Shown piece after piece: positions 1-6,420 of a stretch of 7,770 bases of DNA. A program made the translations under genes and the position numbers. The DNA comes from JBDSRX01 sp039929105. Its GTDB lineage: Bacteria; Patescibacteriota; Dojkabacteria; J137. The notes under the pieces are model-generated. The model was not told the DNA's origin. It saw only the letters and a list, made by a program, of their open reading frames with translations, and searched no databases. How positions within the stretch are numbered: position 1 is the stretch's first letter; the number at the start of each line of letters is the position of its first letter. The stretch is taken from the NCBI GenBank assembly GCA_039929105.1, contig JBDSRX010000009.1:1-7770 (forward strand), read 5' to 3'.

Positions 1-27
1 GTAATCTGTTTTCTGTAATCTTTTTAT

Positions 28-36
28 TGGTATAAT
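28..36 (+). promoter_or_regulatory. Extended -10 promoter of mreB, predicted leaderless start
   Basis: The sequence TGG-TATAAT is a perfect extended -10 element (TGn followed by consensus TATAAT at 31-36). Six bases separate it from the ATG at 43, so the usual +1 position falls exactly on the A of the start codon, which predicts a leaderless mRNA. No good -35 hexamer is seen 16-18 bases upstream, which an extended -10 can tolerate. The heptamer GTAATCT occurs twice upstream (1-7 and 15-21) and might be a binding site, but it is short and AT-rich. Confidence 0.65.
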
Positions 37-42
37 CGAACT

Positions 43-1074
43 ATGAAATTTAATATAGAAATCTTTCAAAGACCAAAATTAGCTGTAGACTTCGGTACTG
101 CAAATTGCGTCATCATTCACAACAGAAAAGGAATTGTCGTAAGAGAACCTACAGTTGTAGCTATTTCCCCAAGTGAAAAAAGAGTTCTAGCAGTAGGAGA
201 AGAGGCCAGAGTAATGCTTGGTAAAGTTCCAGAAGGAGTAGAAGCTAAAAGACCATTAAAGAACGGAGGAATTTCTAATTATAGACTTGCAGAGGCATTA
301 CTAAGAAAGTTCTTTGATAGGGCTTTAGGTCGTGTCCGATTACTAAAACCTGAAGTTATAGTTTGTGTGCCCGCAGGAATAAATTCTGTAGAAGAAAGAG
401 CAATTATTCAAGCCATACATTCTGTTGGAGGAGGACGAATATATCTTTTGCCCGAACCTGTAGCTGCAAGTATTGGAGCTAAGCTACCAATTCACACAGC
501 GGCTGGGAATTTAATCGTGAATATAGGCGGTGGTACATCAGAAATAGCAGTATTGTCTTTAAATGGAATCGTATCCTATGAGTCACAGAAGACTGCTGGA
601 GATGCGATCAATGATGCAATTATATCCTATATGAAGAATAAGCATAATTTAATAATTGGAGAATTAACTGCAGAGAATATAAAAATAAAAATAGCTTCGG
701 CAGTTCAAGTACCTTTAAGAGAAGATCTCGTTTTAGAGGTCTCTGGGAAGAATTCTAAAACCGGACAACCAAGTATAGTCGCAATACGAACCAACGAGCT
801 TGTGGAGCCAATTAGAGCGATTTTGAACCATATAATTGAGGCAATCAAAAGAGTTTTAAATAGGACTCCACCAGAGATAATGTCCGATTTAATTGATCGA
901 GGGATGGCACTTAGTGGAGGAACAGCAATGCTTCATGGAATTGATGAGCTGTTTACCAAATCCATAGGAATCCCAGCATTTGTTGTTGAAGATCCATTAA
1001 CCTCTGTAGCGAAAGGGCTTAACTATGTTCTTAATAACATTGATGAGTTTAGAAGAAGTGTTAAAATTAGTTAA
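43..1074 (+). CDS. mreB: MreB, rod-shape-determining actin homologue
   Basis: This 343-residue protein has the full length of MreB (usually about 335-347). MreB forms ATP-dependent filaments under the inner membrane that position the elongation machinery for peptidoglycan. Visible motifs are phosphate 1 (AVDFGTAN, 14-21), the RPLKNG stretch (70-75), connect 1 (PEPVAASIGA, 137-146), phosphate 2 (NIGGGTSEIAV, 160-170) and the adenosine motif (ALSGGTAMLHG, about 289-299), followed by VEDPLTSVAKGL near the C-terminus. D16 and E138 are kept, but the phosphate 2 aspartate (normally DIGGGT) is N160, and the usual RPLKDG aspartate is N74, so ATP hydrolysis may be altered. The start is supported by the promoter, which leaves no room for a leader or a ribosome binding site. 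The next gene begins 2 nt after the stop, implying co-transcription and translational coupling. Confidence 0.93.
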   Translation: MKFNIEIFQRPKLAVDFGTANCVIIHNRKGIVVREPTVVAISPSEKRVLAVGEEARVMLGKVPEGVEAKRPLKNGGISNYRLAEALLRKFFDRALGRVRLLKPEVIVCVPAGINSVEERAIIQAIHSVGGGRIYLLPEPVAASIGAKLPIHTAAGNLIVNIGGGTSEIAVLSLNGIVSYESQKTAGDAINDAIISYMKNKHNLIIGELTAENIKIKIASAVQVPLREDLVLEVSGKNSKTGQPSIVAIRTNELVEPIRAILNHIIEAIKRVLNRTPPEIMSDLIDRGMALSGGTAMLHGIDELFTKSIGIPAFVVEDPLTSVAKGLNYVLNNIDEFRRSVKIS

Positions 1075-1076
1075 TT

Positions 1077-2162
1077 ATGGATGAAGAACAAAAACAAATA
1101 ATCTATAAAATTTCTGAAGCATTAACAACTTTAGACAATAATATAATAACAACTCCAATACCAACGAATTTAGAAACAGAGTTAGAAAAGTTTTCAAACT
1201 CGAGTATTAACAATCCAGTTTTTTCCTATAAAGATAAGAACTTAGATTTAAAATTATTTGGAAATATTTCAAGTGATATTGAAGATATGATTACTTCTTC
1301 AAAATTAGAGGAAGAATCAAAAAAGTATTTCTTAGCTAACTTAGATTATTTAAAGAATAACTTCAATGCAGCTTATTATATTGGTAAAGATGATGATGAG
1401 TTTTACAAATACCATAAGGAATTATATCCATTAGTTGAGTTTGTAGAATTTACACCAGTGCTTAGTAAAAGAACTACAGAATTATTCGGTGCAGAGTATA
1501 TTAAAAACTATTTTGAAGAGGTTTTAAAATTAAATGAGGTGGAAGGATTAGTCCAAATAGTTATTGATAATGATCGTAAAGCAAAAATTGGTGTCGGAAA
1601 AGATGGGAAAGTTATTATCTCTGGTAATATATCCAGAACACGAGAAGATATAGAAAGATTGGCTGTACACGAAGTATTGACTCATTCTTTAAGGCTAATA
1701 AATAATAAAGATACTAAACTTCCTCATATTGAAAAAAGATTAGCTAAGGATTATTTACTTTTCGAAGAAGGCTTGGCTGTATTTAACGAAGTCTGTTCAA
1801 AGACAATAACTGAAGAAGCTTGGAATAAATATATCTTGAGATATAACTTAATTACTAAACCACAGACTAATTCTTTTAGAGATATTTATAATAATTTGAA
1901 AGACTTAGGGCAAACAGATGCAACAGCTTTCGAAACTGTGTATAGAATAAAGAGGGGATTAATTGATACTTCTACTTCAAAATTCTTTAGAAAAGATACA
2001 CTTTATTACAGAGGTTTCCACGTTATAAATGATGCTATAAAAGCAAAATCAAATGAACATAGGGACCTATATATCGGAAAAGTAACTTTTAGAGATATCG
2101 AATTTATTAAATCAATATTTGGTGTAGTGTCACCAAAGTTCTTACCTAGCTTCCTAAAATAG
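1077..2162 (+). CDS. DUF1704 / MATCAP-type zinc carboxypeptidase-like protein
   Basis: The 361-residue protein carries HEVLTH at 198-203, an HExxxH zinc site with H198 and H203 as likely ligands and E199 as the catalytic acid. FEEGLAVFNE (229-238) follows, matching the family's (Q/E)EGLA motif, whose glutamate is the expected third ligand. Further family-like pieces are LYYRGFHVINDA (309-320) and GKVTFRDIEF near the end. This is the DUF1704 family, called flavohemoglobin expression-modulating QEGLA motif proteins in bacteria; its animal members MATCAP1/2 are tubulin tyrosine carboxypeptidases. A C-terminal exopeptidase activity is therefore plausible, but the substrate is unknown. No signal peptide or membrane helix is seen, so it should be cytoplasmic. 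It follows mreB by 2 nt without a Shine-Dalgarno box. Its last 17 bp overlap the 3' end of the convergent FemX-like gene. Family assignment is firm; specificity is not. Confidence 0.85.
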   Translation: MDEEQKQIIYKISEALTTLDNNIITTPIPTNLETELEKFSNSSINNPVFSYKDKNLDLKLFGNISSDIEDMITSSKLEEESKKYFLANLDYLKNNFNAAYYIGKDDDEFYKYHKELYPLVEFVEFTPVLSKRTTELFGAEYIKNYFEEVLKLNEVEGLVQIVIDNDRKAKIGVGKDGKVIISGNISRTREDIERLAVHEVLTHSLRLINNKDTKLPHIEKRLAKDYLLFEEGLAVFNEVCSKTITEEAWNKYILRYNLITKPQTNSFRDIYNNLKDLGQTDATAFETVYRIKRGLIDTSTSKFFRKDTLYYRGFHVINDAIKAKSNEHRDLYIGKVTFRDIEFIKSIFGVVSPKFLPSFLK

Positions 2163-2961
2163 AGGCTGGATATGTGTACTGAGCTAGCTCTTCTTTCGTA
2201 AATACCTTCTCTTCAATGTCTGTATTCACTGATTTATCCTTGTAGGTATAAGTTAATATCTCTTCATATTCTTTAAAGAATATTAGATATCTAGGGTGAT
2301 AGTGACCTTTATAATCTAGAGGTTTTGCAACAAATCCGTATTGTTTTTTAAAATCGTTTAAAGAAGCTTTTAATCTAACACCATAGATATTCGGATCTGT
2401 GCCTCTTGTTATTAATTTATATGAATGATTGATTGCGAATTGATCGATCATATATTCTAGTATCTCTGCAATACTAGAATCTTTAACTTTTTCGTACACA
2501 TGAGCTCTAAACGCACATTGAAAACTTTGTTTAACTTTTTCTTCAATTAAAATTATTCCAGCAATAATCTTCCCATTTTGTTTTATAAATAACCCTGTAC
2601 TTGTTACAGTAGGGTTAGCTATAAGCCAGTCTTCTTGTAAGTGAATAACTCCTATTTCTTTATTATTAATATTTGCTTTGTAAAGTTCGTACCACTCAGA
2701 ATAAGTCGCTTGTCCTATAGGATTTTGCTCAATAATTTCGTATCCATTAGCAAGTATATATTCAATAGCCTTTTCAGTACGTTTAGCTTTCTTACTAGAA
2801 AACTCCAATGGCGTAGAGTAATTCATCTCTTTTTCCCATCTAATATTTGAAGGCCCAAATATACCTTTTATATTCTTTACTGTAGCTAAGTCTTCATCAA
2901 CATATCCGTGAGAAAGCTCTCCGTCTATGTAAAATAAATCTATTTCGGATTCTCCAACCAT
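2146..2961 (-). CDS. FemX/BioF2-like GNAT-fold transferase (paralogue 2, last gene of operon)
   Basis: The 271-residue protein resembles the FemAB/BioF2-like branch of the GNAT fold, whose members transfer aminoacyl or acyl groups, often onto peptidoglycan precursors. The best signature is GTDPNIYGVRLKASLNDFKK (187-206), the typical G-x-D-x-N-x-YG...L-x-x-FK-x-x-G stretch. Before it are TGLFIKQNGKIIAGIIL (122-138), a GNAT beta hairpin, and FSSKKAKRTEKAIE (54-67), corresponding to the SxRRxIxKA segment of the family. The same blocks in the same order occur in the protein encoded at 3717-4499, so the two are paralogues. No signal peptide or membrane helix is visible. It begins 4 nt after the glycosyltransferase stop (bases 2962-2965 lie between), with no Shine-Dalgarno box, and is the last gene of the operon. 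Whether it uses aminoacyl-tRNA or acyl-CoA cannot be told. Confidence 0.7.
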   Translation of the reverse strand: MVGESEIDLFYIDGELSHGYVDEDLATVKNIKGIFGPSNIRWEKEMNYSTPLEFSSKKAKRTEKAIEYILANGYEIIEQNPIGQATYSEWYELYKANINNKEIGVIHLQEDWLIANPTVTSTGLFIKQNGKIIAGIILIEEKVKQSFQCAFRAHVYEKVKDSSIAEILEYMIDQFAINHSYKLITRGTDPNIYGVRLKASLNDFKKQYGFVAKPLDYKGHYHPRYLIFFKEYEEILTYTYKDKSVNTDIEEKVFTKEELAQYTYPASILGS

Positions 2962-2965
2962 ATTA

Positions 2966-3724
2966 TTAATATAACTTTTTAATATCTTTAATTTTAGCTA
3001 AAAGCATATCCTCTAAACTTTGAGGCGTATTTCTACTAGCTTGCTGATCGTGTGTTCTCTTAATATAAATAGGAAGCTTTAAAAGATGAAATTCTCTTTT
3101 TGCTCTTAATAATTCCAGAGTAAAATCTATATCTTCAACTTGGTTAAATTCTTTATTAAATCTTATATCAGTTAAGACATTCTTTCTTATTAAAGAACCT
3201 CCAGTAGTAAAGAAAAATAATTTGTTTCTTTCTTCATAATAATTTAGATATTCCAAAGGAAAATTCTTATAGTCACAAGCTTTGTTATAAATATCAGTAA
3301 CTCTTTCTGGTGTTTTCTTATTAACTATCTTGCTTTGTTCATCCATCTTTAAATTATACCCAGCAACAATATCTGCAGATTCATTCTTCTCTAAGTAATC
3401 AACTCTAAATTCAATACTATATCTTCCACATAGTGAATCATCTTGATCTATGAACGTAATTAATTCTCCAGTGGACATCTCTAATCCTTTATTTCTAGTA
3501 TCTGAGATACCTTCATTATCTTTCTTTAAATATTGAATTTGCATCTCAGCATATTTATTTTTTATTAAATCCTCAATAAATGTTGAATTTTCCTCATTAG
3601 ATCCATCATTAACTATTATAGTCTCAATGATAGAGTAGGTTTGAATTCTGATAGAATTAATAAGTTCCTCAATATAATTTCTTCCGTTGTAGTATGGAAT
3701 TACTATGCTTACTTTCTTAGACAT
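2966..3724 (-). CDS. Family 2 glycosyltransferase (GT-A fold)
   Basis: The 252-residue protein starts MSKKVSIVIPYYNG, the standard GT2 N-terminus. Nucleotide-sugar and metal motifs follow: VNDGS (38-42), GISDTRNKG (72-80) and the DxD motif in IDQDD (92-96). GG at 175-176 marks the acceptor loop and VEDIDFTLEL (196-205) holds the likely catalytic base pair E197-D198; H225 is followed by D226. It should transfer a sugar from a nucleotide donor, probably on the cytoplasmic side; there are no membrane helices, so it is not a processive synthase. A GTG at 3751 would lengthen it by nine residues (SYYYKN-type), but the ATG at 3724 fits the family and gives an ATGTCTAA overlap of 8 nt with the stop of the upstream gene, so I chose it. 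It lies between two FemX-like paralogues, suggesting envelope glycan or glycopeptide work. Sugar and acceptor are unknown. Confidence 0.88.
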   Translation of the reverse strand: MSKKVSIVIPYYNGRNYIEELINSIRIQTYSIIETIIVNDGSNEENSTFIEDLIKNKYAEMQIQYLKKDNEGISDTRNKGLEMSTGELITFIDQDDSLCGRYSIEFRVDYLEKNESADIVAGYNLKMDEQSKIVNKKTPERVTDIYNKACDYKNFPLEYLNYYEERNKLFFFTTGGSLIRKNVLTDIRFNKEFNQVEDIDFTLELLRAKREFHLLKLPIYIKRTHDQQASRNTPQSLEDMLLAKIKDIKKLY

Positions 3725-4499
3725 TGTATTTTTGTAATAATAACTCTTCACTTGTCTTACCTGAATAAAAACAAAACTTTTTTGTACTATTAGGGTTTAC
3801 CATAGCATACTGTATTTCTGCATTAGATGTTATTGATGGTTTTGTTTGCCAAGATTTCTTAAATTCCATAAGACCAATTGGAAGGTGACCTCCATATAAA
3901 TTTGAATCTTGTCCAAAAGAAACTAACTTAAATTCATTAGCGATTGCGTATTTTATTACTTCCGTAACTATTCTTGTAGAACCTCCAGCCTGTCTAACAT
4001 CATCTCTATACCATGCATAAGACATTGATAATCTAGATGAATCATTAAACTTTTTAACTAAAGTTCCTCCAATTATTTTATTAGTATTCTTTTCAAATAA
4101 AAAGATTCCTATATGCTTGCTTGAGTTAGTATTAAACCAATCTTCTGGAATATTATTATTACCATGAGGTAAGCTAGCAATAAAATTGTTGTACCCAATA
4201 AGCCATTCTTCAAATTCTCCTAATGAAATACTTTCAATTACTTTAGCCTCAGATAGATTATCTACTTCTCGAATCCTTTTATTAATACTGCTTCTTTTCG
4301 AGCTCTCAAAAGATTCTAAGAACAAATTAAGATCTGAAGGCGTATCTAATTGAAAATTAATTTTAGTTGGGTAGGGTAAAGCACCTTCTAACTCTGTACT
4401 AGAAAGAATAATATCAGCCCCTTCCTCATAAGCTTTTGAAATATCTTCGTGGGTATCAATATTTGCAATTTTTATTTCTCCAGATTCAATCAATTCCAT
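3717..4499 (-). CDS. FemX/BioF2-like GNAT-fold transferase (paralogue 1)
   Basis: The 260-residue protein shows the FemAB/BioF2-like pattern more clearly than its paralogue. SSKRSSINKRIRE (66-78) is the basic 'S-x-R-x-x-I-x-K' segment, IGIFLFEKNTNKIIGGTLV (130-148) is the central beta hairpin of a GNAT domain, and GQDSNLYGGHLPIGLMEFKK (196-215) is the conserved C-terminal stretch ending at the start of the FK helix. Family members include FemX peptidoglycan bridge transferases and N-acyltransferases such as the CelD/BcsL group; the donor here cannot be decided. No signal or membrane segment is present. The ATG at 4499 is 2 nt after the stop of the small GNAT gene. Its own stop overlaps the glycosyltransferase start (ATGTCTAA). 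It follows an ATP-grasp ligase in the operon, so a peptide or amino-acid transfer role is reasonable but inferred. Confidence 0.75.
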   Translation of the reverse strand: MELIESGEIKIANIDTHEDISKAYEEGADIILSSTELEGALPYPTKINFQLDTPSDLNLFLESFESSKRSSINKRIREVDNLSEAKVIESISLGEFEEWLIGYNNFIASLPHGNNNIPEDWFNTNSSKHIGIFLFEKNTNKIIGGTLVKKFNDSSRLSMSYAWYRDDVRQAGGSTRIVTEVIKYAIANEFKLVSFGQDSNLYGGHLPIGLMEFKKSWQTKPSITSNAEIQYAMVNPNSTKKFCFYSGKTSEELLLQKYNV

Positions 4500-4501
4500 T
4501 T

Positions 4502-5008
4502 TTAAATTACTTTAACTAAATTTATTCTTTTTAACTCCTGACCGTTAAAGTTTAATGGAGAAGTAGAACTATCACTATCAATAAACCCATTTTTTTTATA
4601 AAACTTAATAGCTAAAGAATTGTCTTCAACTACATTTAGAGAAATTTTAGAACAGTTATTACTATTAGCGATTTTATCTGCTTTTAGTAAAAGTTTGCTA
4701 CCAACTCCCTTCCCCTGATAATCAGGATGAATAAAGAGAGATCTTATCATTAAAATGCTTTCAATAATATCCATTCCTAAATACCCAACAATATTATTAT
4801 TCAATTTTGCAGAGAAATAAAGTAGATTACCTTGCTGAACTTTCTTTTTTAATGATTCGACTTCGTTTGGATCTATGTTTATATTTTCTTGTGCTTTTTC
4901 TACTGAGAAATTTAAATAAGAAATGTATTTGCAAATATCTTTTATTTCCAAAGCTTTCTCAACTTCAGCTTCTTGAAGCTTTTCAATAATAATATTCAAA
5001 TTTATCAT
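4502..5008 (-). CDS. GNAT family N-acetyltransferase
   Basis: The protein of 168 residues is a single GNAT domain of normal length. Motif A is clear: IRSLFIHPDYQGKGVGSKLL (88-107), with the acetyl-CoA pyrophosphate loop Q98-G-K-G-V-G103. Motif B follows as SLNVVEDNSLAIKFYKKNGF (123-142), the usual N-x-x-A-x-x-F-Y-x-x-x-G-F pattern. It should acetylate an amine using acetyl-CoA; the closest textbook comparison is the RimI/N-terminal acetyltransferase-like group, but that is only by motif. The start codon overlaps the stop of the ATP-grasp/retropepsin gene in an ATGA arrangement (4 nt), a strong sign of translational coupling. The next gene begins 2 nt downstream. Substrate is unknown; it may modify the product of the preceding ligase or a protein. 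Confidence 0.88.
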   Translation of the reverse strand: MINLNIIIEKLQEAEVEKALEIKDICKYISYLNFSVEKAQENINIDPNEVESLKKKVQQGNLLYFSAKLNNNIVGYLGMDIIESILMIRSLFIHPDYQGKGVGSKLLLKADKIANSNNCSKISLNVVEDNSLAIKFYKKNGFIDSDSSTSPLNFNGQELKRINLVKVI

Positions 5009-6420
5009 TTCTTAGAAGGGTCAATTAGAAATTTTCCAAGTGATTTTCGTCCTATAATCACTTTATTCTCAAGATTGGTTCTATCAAAGATATTTGCATT
5101 CGTCTCATATTCAAGAGTGTCTATAGCTATTTTAACTTTAATTTTAGGTCTTATGCTACTACCATGACTAGATTTTACAAAATCAATATCAACTAAAGAT
5201 GGATATTTCGGTTTAAGTTCTTCAGCTAATTTATGCATTAATTCAATACCTGCATCTCTCTCAAGGTCTGTAGGGATTTCTTTCTTCATCATTTCATCGA
5301 TAACATCTGCGTATCCTAACCTTCTAGCAAGTTCAGTATCTATGCTTGTGCTATCTGCACCAGTGTCAATCTTTGCTTTAACTTCTTCAGAATATTTACC
5401 ATCGATTGAGTAGAGCAACACATTTTCTGTAATACCAATCATTCTTTTACCAGAAATAGTTTCAATTTCCTCTTCAATTTCTCCTCCAAAAAGATCTTTG
5501 CCAAGTCTAACTCCTTGTTCTACAGACTTAACTTTTATACCCCTAGCTTTTCTTAATCTCCATCGTATTCCATCATCATTAGCTAATTGAATTGATAATC
5601 CAGGTCTTGCATTAAGTTCTACAATAAGTGGGCCTTTATCTCTATCAATTAAGAAATCAATTGCTCCAAAACCTAATCCAGTAGCCATACTAGCTTCCAC
5701 CGCATACTTAAGAATTAAGTCCCAATAAGGTATCTTAACTCCTGATAGCCTTAACTTAGTATCTGGCATATATTCAATAGGTGTACCTTTCCCAATAATG
5801 GAGTTTGTAGTTTTGCCAACTGCCATATCAATTCCAGCAGCAATTGCTCCTTGATCTAGGTTTGCCTTTCCGTTAGATTCTTTAGTCGGTAATCTAATGT
5901 AACTCATTATAGGGATTTTATTGAAAACTATAACTCTTACATCGGGAGTTCCTTTGTAAGTGTAATATTTAAAATCTTTATGAGCCTTAACTCTTTCTTC
6001 GATGAGTACAACATCGGGTTGATTAAAAAGAGAGTATTTACCATCAATAATATCAATACAAAGTGCCTTAATATCCTCGAGAGAAGCTTTAGACTTATCA
6101 GCTCTAATCCATTTACCTTCTTTATCTCTATTGTAGAAAATATCTACGCCACTTCCTCTAACTCCTTTTACTGGTTTAATTACAAAGCTAAGTGGTAGGT
6201 TATTAAAATCGAAGTGCTCCAGAGCCTCCTTAGACTTAATAACTGCTATCTTTTCTGGTACAGGAATATTGTTCTGTTGAAGGATCTTTTTTGCAAGAGT
6301 CTTATCATCAGCGATCTTTACGCTTCTTCTTTTATTATTCTGCCTTATGTAAACTAACTGACGTTCATTTCTACCTAAGACTTGTTTTCTGTTTTTAAAC
6401 AGTAGGCTGAGGTTTATCAT
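5005..6420 (-). CDS. RimK-like ATP-grasp (alpha-L-glutamate ligase-like) fused to retropepsin-like aspartic protease domain
   Basis: The 471-residue protein has two domains. Residues 1 to about 305 match the alpha-L-glutamate ligase-like ATP-grasp family: GRNERQLVYI (16-25), DDKTLAKKIL (38-47), NIPVPE (51-56), the ATP-binding lysine and loop in FVIKPVKGVRGSGV (79-92), GAIDFLID (252-259), and the Mg-binding VELNARPGLS (267-276) with E268 and N270. Residues about 325-471 match the retropepsin-like domain annotated as RimK-associated or ATP-dependent zinc protease: AKIDTGADSTSID (349-361) with catalytic D352-T-G, and VIIGRKSLGKFLIDPSKK at the end. Such proteases pair with ATP-grasp ligases, usually as separate genes; here they are one chain. 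Expected chemistry is ATP-driven amide bond formation plus peptide cleavage, on an unknown substrate. The start at 6420 keeps the family N-terminus and overlaps the 7TM gene by 26 nt; the TGA stop overlaps the GNAT start. Confidence 0.9.
   Translation of the reverse strand: MINLSLLFKNRKQVLGRNERQLVYIRQNNKRRSVKIADDKTLAKKILQQNNIPVPEKIAVIKSKEALEHFDFNNLPLSFVIKPVKGVRGSGVDIFYNRDKEGKWIRADKSKASLEDIKALCIDIIDGKYSLFNQPDVVLIEERVKAHKDFKYYTYKGTPDVRVIVFNKIPIMSYIRLPTKESNGKANLDQGAIAAGIDMAVGKTTNSIIGKGTPIEYMPDTKLRLSGVKIPYWDLILKYAVEASMATGLGFGAIDFLIDRDKGPLIVELNARPGLSIQLANDDGIRWRLRKARGIKVKSVEQGVRLGKDLFGGEIEEEIETISGKRMIGITENVLLYSIDGKYSEEVKAKIDTGADSTSIDTELARRLGYADVIDEMMKKEIPTDLERDAGIELMHKLAEELKPKYPSLVDIDFVKSSHGSSIRPKIKVKIAIDTLEYETNANIFDRTNLENKVIIGRKSLGKFLIDPSKK

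Noticed and set aside
1039..1074. MreB C-terminus as a direct detyrosination substrate of the adjacent MATCAP-like peptidase
   Set aside because: The MreB tail ends in Lys-Ile-Ser with no terminal aromatic residue or acidic tail, so a tubulin-like reaction on it is not supported by the sequence.
2181..2190. Palindrome GAGCTAGCTC near the convergent gene ends as a possible terminator
   Set aside because: It can form only a 3-bp stem with a 4-base loop, has only a weak T-rich stretch after it, and sits in the coding sequence of the FemX-like gene.
2641..2850. Plus-strand open frames of 60-84 residues at 2641-2850, 4807-4989, 4973-5167, 5980-6198 and 6486-6740
   Set aside because: All lie antisense within or across well-supported genes, have biased hydrophobic composition typical of reverse reading of AT-rich genes, and show no motif or initiation signal.
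3725..3751. GTG start at 3751 for the glycosyltransferase
   Set aside because: It adds nine residues unlike GT2 N-termini and increases the overlap; the ATG at 3724 gives the standard MSKKVSIVIP start and an 8-nt coupled overlap.
5005..5007. Alternative genetic code with UGA as glycine (Gracilibacteria/SR1)
   Set aside because: UGA here ends the ligase/protease gene right after the conserved C-terminal motif and overlaps the next start as ATGA, so it is a stop.
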